From Bradyrhizobium sp. Rc3b (GTDB lineage: Bacteria > Pseudomonadota > Alphaproteobacteria > Rhizobiales > Xanthobacteraceae), in NCBI RefSeq assembly GCF_900114915.1, contig NZ_FOUS01000003.1, positions 434,001 to 498,000 on the forward strand: a stretch of 64,000 nt of DNA. The letters run 5' to 3'. Of this stretch, positions 9,806 to 20,300 are shown in pieces. Position numbers and translations under genes: made by a program. Numbering within the stretch: position 1 is the first letter of the stretch; each line of letters begins with the position of its first letter. The notes under the pieces are model-generated. The model saw only the letters and a program-made list of their open reading frames with translations, did not search any database and was not told the origin of the DNA.

Positions 9806-10618
9806 ATGACGCAAATCTCACTCGTAGTGTCCGACGTCGACGGCACGCTGCTGACCAAGGACAAGACGCTGACGGAACGCGCGAGGAGTGCGGTGCAGCG
9901 GCTGCACAAGGCCGGCATCGGCTTCACCATCACCTCCAGCCGTCCCGCCATCGGCATGCGCTTCCTGATCGAGCCGCTGGCGCTCTGGCTGCCGGTCGGC
10001 CCGTTCAACGGCTCCTCGATCGTCGATCCGGAGATGCGGCCGGTCGAGCAGCACCTAATCCCGGCCAGCGCGGCCGAGCGGTCCTTGCAGATCCTCCGCA
10101 AGTTCGGCGCCGACATCTGGCTGTTCACCACCGACAAGTGGCTGATCGACAACCCCAGCGGTAAATACGTCGCGCACGAGCAGCATACGATCCGCTCCGA
10201 TCCCACCATCGTGACGGACTTTTCGCCTTACCTTTCGAGCGCCTGCAAGATCGTCGGCGCCAGCGCCGACGCCGCCAGGCTCGAGGCTTGCGAGAAGGCG
10301 ATGCAGGAGGCGCTAGGCAACGAGGCAACGGCAGTGCGCTCGCAGACCTATTATCTCGACATCACCCCGCCCGGCTTCAACAAGGGCACCTTCGTCGAGG
10401 CGATGGCCAGGCGCCTGGGCATTGCGACCGGCGCCGTCGCCACCATCGGCGACATGCAGAACGACCTTGCGATGTTCGCCGTCAGCGGCATCTCGATCGC
10501 CATGGGCAACGCCACCGACAACGTCAAGGACCAGGCGACGCACGTCACCGCGAGCAACGAGCAGGATGGTTTTGCCGAAGCGATGGAGATGATCTTGAAG
10601 CGGAATGGGGTGGGCTGA
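9806..10618 (+). CDS. HAD-superfamily Cof-type sugar phosphatase
   Basis: A 270-residue HAD hydrolase of the Cof (type IIB cap) subgroup. Motif I is VSDVDGTLLTKD at the N-terminus, with both aspartates present; motif IV is IGDMQNDLAMF near residue 213, and a conserved Lys lies between them in NKGTFVEAM. The group dephosphorylates sugar phosphates or related small molecules in the cytosol. Its place at the end of the pentose-phosphate operon suggests a role in trimming a sugar-phosphate intermediate. The substrate cannot be read from sequence. Confidence 0.88.
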   Translation: MTQISLVVSDVDGTLLTKDKTLTERARSAVQRLHKAGIGFTITSSRPAIGMRFLIEPLALWLPVGPFNGSSIVDPEMRPVEQHLIPASAAERSLQILRKFGADIWLFTTDKWLIDNPSGKYVAHEQHTIRSDPTIVTDFSPYLSSACKIVGASADAARLEACEKAMQEALGNEATAVRSQTYYLDITPPGFNKGTFVEAMARRLGIATGAVATIGDMQNDLAMFAVSGISIAMGNATDNVKDQATHVTASNEQDGFAEAMEMILKRNGVG

Positions 10619-10645
10619 GCGATCGGCCTAATTCGGTGTGCGATC

Positions 10646-11323
10646 TTGGGAATTGAACATCTCACTCTTCTGGATGATGGCGCGCAGCTATTCCGGCGGG
10701 CGCTGACCTCAGATGCGGTGAGCCAGCTCAAGGCAATCCTGTCCCATCTGCCGCCTGACCACGCGGGCCTGAGACTAAGAGGCGTCGACGGCCTCGCGCC
10801 CTTCCTGGCCACGAGCGGAGATATCGGAAGCTGTGCCGCGTCGGCGCTTGGAGAAGCCTGCCGCCCGGTCAGGGCCATCCTGTTCGACAAGACGGCTGCG
10901 ACGAACTGGGCTTTGGGCTGGCATCAGGATCGCACGGTCGCCGTGAAAGCGCGCGTACCGGTCGACGGCTTCGAAACATGGAGCGTCAAGAGCGGCATGC
11001 AACACGTCGAGCCGCCCTTCGCATTGCTATCGGGTATGGTAACTCTGCGAGTTCATATTGATCCTGTCCCGGCAAGCAATGCGCCGCTTCTGATCGCGCC
11101 CGGATCGCATAAGCTTGGGCGGATTGCCGAGGAGGACGTAAAGGACGTCGTCCGGCATTGTGGCACCATCGCGTGTGTGGCCGAGGCAGGCGATATCTGG
11201 CTCTACGCGACGCCGATTCTCCATGCATCGGAGGCGGCGACCACTCCGATGCATCGCCGCGTCCTGCAAGTCGACTTTGCCGTAGGCGAGCTTGCGGGCG
11301 GCCTAGAGTGGCTCGGGGTCTAG
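10646..11323 (+). CDS. PhyH-like Fe(II)/2-oxoglutarate dioxygenase
   Basis: A 225-residue protein of the phytanoyl-CoA dioxygenase-like fold. The iron triad is visible: H-x-D in GWHQDRT around residue 91 and the distal His in PILHASEA, followed by an Arg (RRVLQVDF) suited to 2-oxoglutarate. Such enzymes hydroxylate small molecules; members near sugar or secondary metabolite genes have many substrates. The start is a TTG, 28 bases after the HAD gene, with no good ribosome site, so expression may depend on the operon. Convergent with the GH15 gene, 16 bases apart. Function beyond the fold is unknown. Confidence 0.75.
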   Translation: MGIEHLTLLDDGAQLFRRALTSDAVSQLKAILSHLPPDHAGLRLRGVDGLAPFLATSGDIGSCAASALGEACRPVRAILFDKTAATNWALGWHQDRTVAVKARVPVDGFETWSVKSGMQHVEPPFALLSGMVTLRVHIDPVPASNAPLLIAPGSHKLGRIAEEDVKDVVRHCGTIACVAEAGDIWLYATPILHASEAATTPMHRRVLQVDFAVGELAGGLEWLGV

Positions 11324-11339
11324 GGGCAAGCGGCTATGA

Positions 11340-13187
11340 CTATTTCGACCGCTGCACCGCCGGCTTCTCGCTCTCCTGTCTTGCCGCCGACAGATTATGC
11401 GCGGTGTTGATCAGCGCGATGTGCGTCAGCGCCTGCGGAAAGTTGCCGGTCTGGCGGCGGGCGACTGAATCGTATTCCTCCGCCAGCAAGCCGACATCGT
11501 TCGCGATGCCCACGACGCGATCGAGCAAGATCTGCGCCTTGTCGAGATCGCCGGCGAGCACATGGGCATCGGCGAGCCACAGGCTGCAGGCCAGAAACGC
11601 GCCTTCGAGCGGCGGCTGCCCCGCAGGCAGCTCGCGCGGATCGTGCCGCAGCACGAAGCCGTCGCGCATCAGGCATGTCTCGACCGCGGCGATGGTGCCA
11701 CGGATGCGCGGGTCCGACGGCGGCAGGAAGCCCACGGCCGGCAGGAGCAGCACGCTGGCGTCGAGCAGCTTCGAGCCGTAGGATTCGACGAAGGCATTTT
11801 CCTCCATGTCGAACCCCCGATTGCAGACGTCGCGATGAATGGCCTCGCGCAAGGTACGCCAGTGCAGCAGCGGCGCCTTGAAGCCGAAGGTCTCGGCGCT
11901 CTTGATGCCGCGGTCGAAGGCGACCCAGGTCATCACCTTGGAGAAGACGTAATGCCTGGGCTGGCCGCGCCGCTCCCAGATGCCGTGATCGGGCCGGTCC
12001 CAGACTTCGGCCAGATGATTGAGCACGGCACATTCCAGCGCCCATGTCGTTTCATCATCGAGCTTGAGCTTGGCCATGCGCGACTGGTGGAAGGCGTCGA
12101 TCAGCTCACCGTAGACGTCGAGCTGGAGCTGCGCATGCGCGGCATTGCCGACGCGCACCGGCCTCGCGCCCTCATAGCCGTCGAGCCAGCCCGCCTCCCA
12201 TTCCAAGAGCCGCCGCTGGCCCCAGATGCCGTACATGATCTGCATGTTCGCCGGAGAGCCGGCCGCCGCGCGCAGCAGCCAATTGTGCCAGGCCAGCGCT
12301 TCCTCGGTATAGCCCGAGTTCATCAGCGCCAGCAGCGTGAAGGTGGCGTCGCGCAGCCAGCAGAAACGATAATCCCAGTTCCTGCTGCCCCCGAGCTTTT
12401 CCGGCAGCGAGGTGGTGGGTGCCGCGACGATGCCGCCGGTCGGCGCGAAGGTCAGCGCCTTCAGCGTGATCAGCGAGCGCATGACGAGGTCTTGATAGTC
12501 TCCGTCGCGGGCGCAATGGCCGCACCAATCCTGCCAAAACTTTTCGGTGTCCTGAAGCGCGATCTCCGGATCGATCGGCGCGGGCGGCTCCAGATGCGAG
12601 GGGCCGTAGGTCAGCACGAAGGGTACCGTCTCGCCGGCCTTCACCTCGAAATCGGACACCGTGGTCAGATCCTCGCCGCGGGTCTCGACCGGCGTGCGCA
12701 GCACCGTCATGTCCTGGCCGGCGATTGCCATCAGCGAATGGTCGATCCGCCGCACCCAGGGGATATCGGTACCGAAGCCGAAGCGGATGACGAGCTCCAT
12801 CCGCATCTTCACCGCGCCGCTGACGCCGCGGACCAGCCGCACGATGTCGGACGCCTTGCCGCGCGGCGGCATGAAATCGATCAGCGCGACGGTGCCGCTC
12901 TTCGTCTCGAAACGCGTTTCGAGGATGAGAGTGTTGCCGAGATAGCGGCGCGAAATCTTCGTGACGTCCTCGCCCGGTGCGATCAGCCAGCGGCCATTCT
13001 TGTGGGTGCCGAGGATGGCGGCAAAGCAGGCATCGGAATCGAAGGCCGGCCAGCACAGCCAGTCGATCGAGCCGTTGCGCCCGACCAGCGCCGCGGTCTC
13101 GCAATCACCGATCAGCGCATAGTCCTCGATCCTCTGAGACAATGTCGTGCGAGCCTTGAAAGAGCCCTTGTAACCCTCGCGCGTCAA
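11340..13187 (-). CDS. Glycoside hydrolase family 15 protein (glucoamylase/trehalase-like)
   Basis: A 615-residue GH15 enzyme with an N-terminal beta-sandwich (IEDYALIGDCETAALVGRNGSIDWLCWPAFD) and a C-terminal (alpha/alpha)6 barrel. The family acid is in GIWERRGQPRHYVFSK and the base in LEGAFLACSLWL; the substrate loop NWDYRFCWLRDATF is intact. Members release glucose from maltodextrins or, in some actinobacteria, split trehalose. It has no signal peptide, so it acts in the cytosol. The TTG start overlaps the malQ stop by 4 bases, giving a two-gene malQ-GH15 operon that points away from glgE. The exact substrate is open. Confidence 0.9.
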   Translation of the reverse strand: MTREGYKGSFKARTTLSQRIEDYALIGDCETAALVGRNGSIDWLCWPAFDSDACFAAILGTHKNGRWLIAPGEDVTKISRRYLGNTLILETRFETKSGTVALIDFMPPRGKASDIVRLVRGVSGAVKMRMELVIRFGFGTDIPWVRRIDHSLMAIAGQDMTVLRTPVETRGEDLTTVSDFEVKAGETVPFVLTYGPSHLEPPAPIDPEIALQDTEKFWQDWCGHCARDGDYQDLVMRSLITLKALTFAPTGGIVAAPTTSLPEKLGGSRNWDYRFCWLRDATFTLLALMNSGYTEEALAWHNWLLRAAAGSPANMQIMYGIWGQRRLLEWEAGWLDGYEGARPVRVGNAAHAQLQLDVYGELIDAFHQSRMAKLKLDDETTWALECAVLNHLAEVWDRPDHGIWERRGQPRHYVFSKVMTWVAFDRGIKSAETFGFKAPLLHWRTLREAIHRDVCNRGFDMEENAFVESYGSKLLDASVLLLPAVGFLPPSDPRIRGTIAAVETCLMRDGFVLRHDPRELPAGQPPLEGAFLACSLWLADAHVLAGDLDKAQILLDRVVGIANDVGLLAEEYDSVARRQTGNFPQALTHIALINTAHNLSAARQESEKPAVQRSK

Positions 13188-15145
13188 CTCCCGCCATTCA
13201 GCGAACGTTCCCGCGTCGCGGCTCGCAAGGCCGTGAGGTCGACCTTCGCGGCGATCTTGTCGAGCGCGACCGGCAAGCGCTGACGCCAGTTCGGATGTTC
13301 GTCGATCGTGCCGGGAATGTTGGGCTGGTCGATCACGCCGAGCAGGTCCTCCATTGAGACCGCGAGCAGCCGCGACGGCGTGCGCGACAGGAAGGCCAGC
13401 ACGGAATAGAGGTCGTTGGCACGAATGCCGTTCTGGCGCAGGATCTCGTCGAGCCTGCCGAGCGCATCCCAGCGCGCCTGGTCGTTCTCGCCGGGATCGA
13501 GCCCGAGCGAGCGCTTCATCTTGAGGTCACTGAAGGAGCGCCAGCCGGCATAGGTCGACAAATCATGCGTGTTCAGCGTGACCAGCGCGTTGGGCCGGTA
13601 ATGGTCGACGTTGCGGAAATGGCCGGCATCGTCGCGCTCGAACATCATGACGAGATAGGACCAGATACCGAAATCCTGCATCATCTCGCGAAAACCTTCC
13701 GGCACGGTGCCGAGATCCTCGCCGATCACGATGCATTTGTGGGCCGCGCTCTCGCGCGCCACCGCGCCAAGCAGCGCCTCGAACGGCATCTGCACATAGG
13801 CACCGTTGTCCGGCTTGAAGCCGCGCGGCACCAGATAAAGCCGCTTCAGCCCGAGCACGTGATCGAGCCTGATAGCGCCGGCATGGCGCATTGAAGCGGC
13901 GAGCATGTCGGCGAACGGCACGAAGGATTGCGCTTCCAGGCCGCCGGCGTTGAAGCCGGCAAGGCCCCAGTCCTGGCCGATGGTGTTGAGCACGTCGGGC
14001 GGCGCGCCGACGGCGAGATGACGGGAGATCGCCATCTGCTCGTTCCAGGCATCGAAGCCGTTGGACTGCACGCCGACGGCGACATCGAGATAGAGCCCGA
14101 CGCGCATGCCGAGCTGGCTGGCAAGCTCCTTGGCAGCATGCAGCTGGCTATCTGCGGTCCATTGCACGAATTCGACGAACTCGACCTCGCGCTTGTCAGG
14201 CCCATTGCGCAAGCTGGCGCATTTTGCCTCATCCGGTTGCTGCCATTCAACCGGCCATTCCCACCATGGCGCGGTGAAACGATGGCGCAGCACCTCGAAG
14301 CAGGCGAAGCGGGACAATAGGGGCGCGCGGGCGGCGCGGAAGGCGTCGAACGCCTTGCGGCGCGCCGCGCTTGCCGTCGTCACGAAGCTGTCAAAGGCGG
14401 CGCGCAGGCCCAGCCATTTCAACGCCGCCATATCGGCATAGGGGACGCGGTCGCCTTGGCGCAGACGCGCCGCGGTCGCGGCTGCGTCGGGGACGAGGTC
14501 TGCGGAGAATTCGGGAATGGCCTCGACGTCGATATAGAGCGGATTGAGGAACAGCCGGCTGTTCGGCGAATAAGGGCTGCAATCGGCCGGGTGGTCGTCG
14601 AACAGGACATGCAGCGGATTGAGCCCGACGCCGTCGGCCCCGAGCTGCTTTGCGAGCCGGACCAGATCGGCGAGATCGGTGAAATCGCCAATGCCCCAAT
14701 TGCGGTCCGAACGGACGCTGTAGAGCTGCACGGCAAGCAGCCAGCCGCGGTCGAAATCGCCGCCGAAGGCGCGCTCGGGCGCCACGATCATCGGCACCTC
14801 TTCCGTCACACCTTCCGCATCAGTCAGTGTCAACCGGTGATAGCCGAGCGGCAGGCCGGCAGGCCAGGCGATCACGGGCTCGCGGGCCTTGCCCTCGGCG
14901 ATCACCTCCGCCTTTGCGGTCAATTTCCACTTCAGCGGCGGCGCGCCGATCGTCGCCAATTCGGTGCGCGGATGCCCTAAGGCGCGGACCACGACCGGCC
15001 CGCTGACGAAGCGATAAACCCGCTTCTCCGGCAGGGCATCGAGGATGGATTTGAGGGCCACGGGATCGGTGACCCGCAGCTTTCCGAGGGCGTCGATGAA
15101 TTCGGATTGAACGCCCTTGATGCGGGCTTGAGCTAAAAGATCCAT
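13184..15145 (-). CDS. malQ: 4-alpha-glucanotransferase (amylomaltase)
   Basis: A 653-residue GH77 enzyme that transfers maltodextrin segments between glucan chains and releases glucose. The nucleophile is D428 in AIRLDHVLGL, the acid Glu is in VIGEDLGTVP, and the third carboxylate is in TLNTHDLSTYAGW. The front part carries the extra N-terminal beta domain of bacterial MalQ. It recycles short glucans produced by GlgX and the GH15 enzyme. Transcribed divergently from glgE across a 204-base region with two palindromes. Confidence 0.94.
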   Translation of the reverse strand: MDLLAQARIKGVQSEFIDALGKLRVTDPVALKSILDALPEKRVYRFVSGPVVVRALGHPRTELATIGAPPLKWKLTAKAEVIAEGKAREPVIAWPAGLPLGYHRLTLTDAEGVTEEVPMIVAPERAFGGDFDRGWLLAVQLYSVRSDRNWGIGDFTDLADLVRLAKQLGADGVGLNPLHVLFDDHPADCSPYSPNSRLFLNPLYIDVEAIPEFSADLVPDAAATAARLRQGDRVPYADMAALKWLGLRAAFDSFVTTASAARRKAFDAFRAARAPLLSRFACFEVLRHRFTAPWWEWPVEWQQPDEAKCASLRNGPDKREVEFVEFVQWTADSQLHAAKELASQLGMRVGLYLDVAVGVQSNGFDAWNEQMAISRHLAVGAPPDVLNTIGQDWGLAGFNAGGLEAQSFVPFADMLAASMRHAGAIRLDHVLGLKRLYLVPRGFKPDNGAYVQMPFEALLGAVARESAAHKCIVIGEDLGTVPEGFREMMQDFGIWSYLVMMFERDDAGHFRNVDHYRPNALVTLNTHDLSTYAGWRSFSDLKMKRSLGLDPGENDQARWDALGRLDEILRQNGIRANDLYSVLAFLSRTPSRLLAVSMEDLLGVIDQPNIPGTIDEHPNWRQRLPVALDKIAAKVDLTALRAATRERSLNGGS

Positions 15146-15244
15146 TCGGCACGCAGCTTGCAGGCCACCCTTTTGCCGGGGGCATCAATTTTAACGAGAC
15201 GGTGGAAGACGTTAGTCAGCCCTAACTCGCAGACCGCGCTACCC

Positions 15245-15258
15245 GTTCCCGAGGGAAC
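15245..15258. promoter_or_regulatory. Palindrome between malQ and glgE, possible back-to-back GGAAC promoters or operator
   Basis: The 14-base perfect palindrome GTTCCCGAGGGAAC places a GGAAC on each strand, pointing outward to malQ and to glgE. Leftward, AGTT follows GGAAC after 17 bases (15227-15224); rightward, CTTT follows after 17 bases. Each is one or two bases from the EcfG -10 CGTT. The same symmetric half-sites recur 56 bases to the right. Read either as divergent stress promoters sharing one site, or as an operator. Confidence 0.4.
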
Positions 15259-15300
15259 TAATGACACACAACCGGCTTTCTATATAGGTATCAAGCGTAG

Positions 15301-15318
15301 GTTCCCGACAAGGGAAAC
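15301..15318. promoter_or_regulatory. Second GTTCCC-N5-GGGAAAC palindrome upstream of glgE
   Basis: GTTCCC (15301-15306) and GGGAAAC (15312-15318) form an imperfect copy of the palindrome at 15245, 56 bases away and 32 bases before the chosen glgE start. Two spaced copies of one symmetric site suggest an operator. No regulator in the window can be matched to it. Confidence 0.35.
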
Positions 15319-15349
15319 GGGCTCCTGCTTTCTTGTCAATGGCATCACC

Positions 15350-17296
15350 GTGAACAAGACAATTCAAACTGTCGAAAGTGCCGCAGCCGGCAGCGCTTTC
15401 CTGATCGAGGACGTCTATCCCGCAATCGACGCCGGCCGCTTCGCCGTGAAGCGGATCGCGGGTGAGCGCATGGAGGTGTGGGCCGATGTCTACCGCGATG
15501 GCGACGCCGTGGTCGGGGCCGCGCTGATCTGGCGCCGCGAGCAGGACCGCGACTGGAAGCACGAGCCGATGGACCATCGGGGCAACGACCGCTGGTCCGG
15601 CGGATTCACACCCGTTGAGCCCGGGCAATACGTCTATGCCGTCGAGGCCTGGACCGACGAGTTCGCCACCTGGTCGCACGGGGTCGCGCGCAAGCAGCGA
15701 ATGGGTGCCGATGTCAGCCTCGATGCGATCGAGGGGGCCGGGCTCCTGACCAAGGCGCATGGCGCGCGACAGGACGCGGCGGCCGTCATCGTCAAACAGT
15801 GCGAGGATTATCTTCAGACTGGCGATGTCGCCTCGCTGCTTGCCGCCGAGCTCGGCAATGCCATGGCAGAGAGCCAGTCCAGGCCAGACCTGACCCGCTC
15901 GCAGCCCTTCCCGCTGACCGTCGACCGCGACAAGGCGCGCTTCGGCGCCTGGTATCAGATGATGCCGCGCAGCCAGAGCCAGGTCGCCGGCCAGCACGGC
16001 ACGCTGCGAGACTGCATCGCCCGCGTGCCTGATATCGCCGCGATGGGTTTTGACGTGCTCTATTTCACGCCGATCCACCCGATCGGCCGTCGCCGCCGCA
16101 AGGGCCGCAACAATGCGCCGGTGGCAACCGAAGGCGAGCCCGGCTCGCCCTACGCGATCGGAGCCGCCGAGGGCGGCCACGATGCGCTGCATCCCGAGCT
16201 CGGCACCATCGAGGATTTCCGCGCGCTGGTCGCGACTTGCCTGGAATATGGTCTCGAGCTCGCGCTTGATTTCGCCGTGCAATGCTCGCCCGACCATCCC
16301 TGGCTGACGCAGCATCCGGAATGGTTCAAATGGCGGCCGGACCGCTCGGTGCGGACGGCCGAGGGACCCTATTCGGACATCGTGATCCCCGATTTCAACT
16401 CCGTCGACAGGGCCGGGCTGTGGAATGGGTTTCGCGACGCCATGCTGTTCTGGATCGATCAAGGCGTCACCATCTTCGCCATCGACAACCACGACACCGC
16501 GCCGCTTGCGTTCTGGGACTGGCTGGTCCGCGACATCCGCCGCCGGCATCCCGAGGTGATCCTGTTCTCCAAGACGTTTGCCCGGCCGAAGCTGATGAAG
16601 GGCCTCGCCAAGCTCGGCTTTGCGCAGTCCTTCACCTATTTCCCGTGGCACACGACAAGGTGGGAGCTGGAGCAATATCTCGGCGAGCTGACGCGCTATC
16701 CCGAGCGCGACTTCTATCGCCCGAACCTGTTCGTCAACACGCCCGACCTGCTGCCCTATCATCTCCAGAGCGGCGAAGCCTGGGCATTCAAGTCGCGCCT
16801 CGCGCTGGCGGGGACATTGTCGGGCAATTACGGCGTCTACAGCGGGTTCGAGTTGCTCGAACACGAGGCGATGCCCGGCCGCGAGGAATATCTGGATTCC
16901 GAGAAATACCAGATCCGGCAACGCGACTGGGACCGGCCCGGCAACATCAAGTCCTACATTGCCGCGCTCAACCGCATACGCAACGACAATGCCGCGCTCC
17001 AGCAAACGGCGAACTTGCGCTTTCTCGGCGTTGAAGACGGCGAGACGATCGCCTTCGTCAAGGAAGCGGCCGAGCCTGCCAATACCGTCCTCAGCGTGAT
17101 CGCGCTTTCGGGCCATTTGCGCGAGTGCTGGCTGCCGCTGGGCGACGTCACCGTTGACGCCGGCGGGCAGCGGCACCATGTGACGAAACTCGAAAACCTT
17201 CTCACCGGCGAACAGTCCCGCATCGAATGGGGCGGGATCAGGTTGCGTATCGATCCCGACCGCGATCCGGCGCTCTTGTTCCGCTGCCTGGCGTAA
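15350..17296 (+). CDS. glgE: GlgE-type maltosyltransferase homologue with altered active site
   Basis: A 648-residue GH13 protein of the GlgE family (alpha-1,4-glucan:maltose-1-phosphate maltosyltransferase): N-terminal domain [23 protein letters not shown], the catalytic barrel with [20 protein letters not shown], and the [10 protein letters not shown] segment. True GlgE extends glucan with maltose-1-P. The nucleophile position holds D379 and the third carboxylate D466 in VNTPD. The acid/base position holds K408 ([10 protein letters not shown]) where the family has Glu (AEAFTRP), and the usual RVDNPHTKP reads AIDNHDTAP. The start GTG at 15350 is chosen because family similarity begins just after it. 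It is 11 bases before treS. Activity is therefore doubtful although context fits GlgE. Confidence 0.85.
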   Translation: MNKTIQTVESAAAGSAFLIEDVYPAIDAGRFAVKRIAGERMEVWADVYRDGDAVVGAALIWRREQDRDWKHEPMDHRGNDRWSGGFTPVEPGQYVYAVEAWTDEFATWSHGVARKQRMGADVSLDAIEGAGLLTKAHGARQDAAAVIVKQCEDYLQTGDVASLLAAELGNAMAESQSRPDLTRSQPFPLTVDRDKARFGAWYQMMPRSQSQVAGQHGTLRDCIARVPDIAAMGFDVLYFTPIHPIGRRRRKGRNNAPVATEGEPGSPYAIGAAEGGHDALHPELGTIEDFRALVATCLEYGLELALDFAVQCSPDHPWLTQHPEWFKWRPDRSVRTAEGPYSDIVIPDFNSVDRAGLWNGFRDAMLFWIDQGVTIFAIDNHDTAPLAFWDWLVRDIRRRHPEVILFSKTFARPKLMKGLAKLGFAQSFTYFPWHTTRWELEQYLGELTRYPERDFYRPNLFVNTPDLLPYHLQSGEAWAFKSRLALAGTLSGNYGVYSGFELLEHEAMPGREEYLDSEKYQIRQRDWDRPGNIKSYIAALNRIRNDNAALQQTANLRFLGVEDGETIAFVKEAAEPANTVLSVIALSGHLRECWLPLGDVTVDAGGQRHHVTKLENLLTGEQSRIEWGGIRLRIDPDRDPALLFRCLA

Positions 17297-17307
17297 GGGG
17301 TCACGCC

Positions 17308-20300
17308 ATGAATGTTCTGTCTTCCGTCGACACCAAGAAGCTTGAGGCTGCCGAGATCGTGGATGAGCTCTGGTACAAGGACGCCATTATCTATCAGCTC
17401 CACGTCAAGGCCTTCGCCGACAGCAACAATGACGGCATCGGCGATTTCGCCGGTCTGACCGAGAAGTTGCCCTATCTGCAGGAGCTCGGCGTCACCGCGC
17501 TGTGGCTTTTGCCGTTCTATCCCTCGCCGGGGCGCGACGACGGCTACGACATCGCCGACTACGGCTCGGTCAATCCCGATTTCGGGACCATGAAGGATTT
17601 CAAGCGCTTCATCCAGGAAGCGCAGAAGCGCGGCCTGCGCGTCATCACCGAGCTGGTCGTCAACCACACCTCGGACCAGCACAAATGGTTCAAGCGCGCG
17701 CGCCGCAGCCATCCCGGCTCCAGCGCCCGCAACTGGTATGTCTGGAGCGACACCGACCAGAAATACCAGGGCACACGGATCATCTTCACCGACACCGAGA
17801 AGTCGAACTGGACCTGGGATCACGAGGCCGGTGCGTTCTACTGGCACCGCTTCTTCTCGCACCAGCCGGATCTCAATTTCGACAATCCGCGCGTGGTCAG
17901 CGCGCTGATCCAGGTGATGAAGCGCTGGCTGGACGCCGGCGTCGACGGCTTCCGGCTCGATGCCATTCCCTATCTGTGTGAGCGCGAGGGCACCTCGAAC
18001 GAGAACCTTCCCGAGACGCATGCGATCATCAAGCGCCTGCGCCACGAGCTGGATTCCTATTCAAAGGGCAAGCTGCTGCTGGCCGAGGCCAATCAATGGC
18101 CGGAGGACGTGCAGGAATATTTCGGCCGTGGCGACGAGTGCCATATGGCCTACCACTTCCCGCTGATGCCGCGCATCTACATGGCGATCGCGCAGGAGGA
18201 CCGCTTTCCGATCACCGACATTCTGCGCCAGACACCTGATATTCCGGCGAGCTGCCAATGGGCGCTGTTCCTGCGCAACCATGACGAACTGACGCTGGAG
18301 ATGGTCACCGACGTCGAGCGCGACTATCTCTGGACCACCTACGCCAACGACCCGCGCGCCCGCATCAATGTCGGCATCCGCAGGCGCCTTGCGCCGCTGA
18401 TGGACAACGACCGGCGCAAGATCGAGCTGATGAATTCGCTGCTGCTGTCCTTCCCCGGCACGCCGATCATCTATTACGGCGACGAGATCGGGATGGGCGA
18501 CAACATCTATCTCGGCGACCGCAACGGCGTCCGCACGCCGATGCAGTGGAGCCCCGACCGCAACGGCGGCTTCTCGCGCTGTGACCCCGCCCGCCTCTAC
18601 GCGCCGCTGATCATGGACCCCGTCTACGGCTACGAATCGGTAAATGTCGAAGCGCAATCGCGCAGCCTGTCGTCGCTGCTCAGCGCCACCAAGCGGCTGA
18701 TCTCGGTGCGCAAGTCGACGCTCGCTTTCGGCCGCGGCACCATGACCTTCATCCGCCCAGCCAATCGCGCCGTGCTGGCCTATGTCCGGCAATATCGCGA
18801 CGAGGTGATCCTCTGCGTCGCCAATTTGTCGCGCGCCGCGCAAGCGACCGAGCTCGACCTGTCGCCCTGGAAGGACCGCATCCCGCAGGAGATGCTCGGC
18901 CGCACCCGCTTCCCCGCGATCGGCGAACTGCCCTACATGATCACGCTGGGGCCTTACGGCTTCTACTGGTTCCAGCTTCAGGAACGCGACAAGTCCGAGC
19001 CGGTGACGCCGCGCGCGGTGCCGGAGTTCGAGACGCTGGTGGTGCCGGTGAACTCGAACTGGGTGTCGCTCGCCCGCGAGCGCGGCGTGTTCGAGCGCGA
19101 CGTGCTACCGGGATTCTTGTCGCGGACGCGGTGGTATCCCGAGCACAATCCCAAGCAGATCAAAACCACGCTGACCTCGGCCGTGCCGTTCTGCGACATC
19201 GGCGACAACAGGCCCTGGATCGCTTTTTTCCAGAAGGCCGACCAGGGCGCCGCGTCGCGCTACGTGCTGCCGATGCAGATCGAGTGGGTGCGCTTCGACC
19301 GCGAGCGCTTCAACCCGAAGGCGCTCGCCGCCGTCCGCCAGGGTGCGCGAGAGGGCACGCTGCTCGACGTGGCGACCGATCAGATCTTCATCGGCCTGTT
19401 CCTGCGCAACCTGTCGCAGAATTTGGTGGTGGAAGAAAACAATCTGCGGCTGGAGTTCAAGGCGACGAGCCGCTTCGCCGATTACACCATCAAGGAGCCC
19501 GAACGCATCCGCGCGATCGAGCAATCGAACAGCACCGCGCTGGTCGACAACCAGTACGTCGCCAAGCTCTATCGCCAGCTCGAAGGCGGCATCAACCCCG
19601 AGATCGAGATCGGCCATTATCTCACCGAGGTCGCGCGCTTTGCCAATACGCCGGCGCTGCTCGGCAGCGTCGAGCTGGTCGAAGGCGATCAGCGCAGCAC
19701 GCTCGGCGTGTTGCATGCTTATGTCGAGAACCAGGGTGACGGCTGGACCGTGACCACGGGCTATCTCGATCGCTATATCGACGAGCAGCGCGTGCTATCG
19801 GCAGGCGAAGCGCCGCGCGAGACCCAGGAGCAAGCGCCTTATCTGCACTTCATCGCGCAGATCGGCCGGCGGCTCGGCGAGTTGCATGTCGCCTTGGCGG
19901 CGGCAGAGCCGCACGATCTTGCTCCAGAGCCGATCGGCTCTGCGCACGCCAAACGATTTGTGTCCGACCTCAAGGCACGGGCCGAGCGAATTTTCGAGCG
20001 GCTGGCCGACAGCCGCGACGGCCTGCGGGAGGCGGACCGACCGTTGATCGACCGGCTCGCCGCCGTGCGCACGTCCCTGCCCGACCACCTGAATGCGCTA
20101 TTGCCTTCCGGGATCGGCGGGCTGAGCATCCGTCATCATGGCGACTTCCGCCTCGGGCAAACTCTGATCGTGAAGGACGATATCTTCATCATCGACTTCG
20201 ACGGCGATCCGCGTCTGCCGCTGGCCGACAAGCGGCGCAAGGCGCCGGCCGCGCGCGACGTCGCCGGCCTGATCCGCTCGATCGATCTTTCGGTTAACGC

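Noticed and set aside
15239..17179. 646-codon minus-strand frame opposite glgE
   Set aside because: Shadow of the glgE codon pattern; no recognisable motifs. glgE itself has clear family segments.
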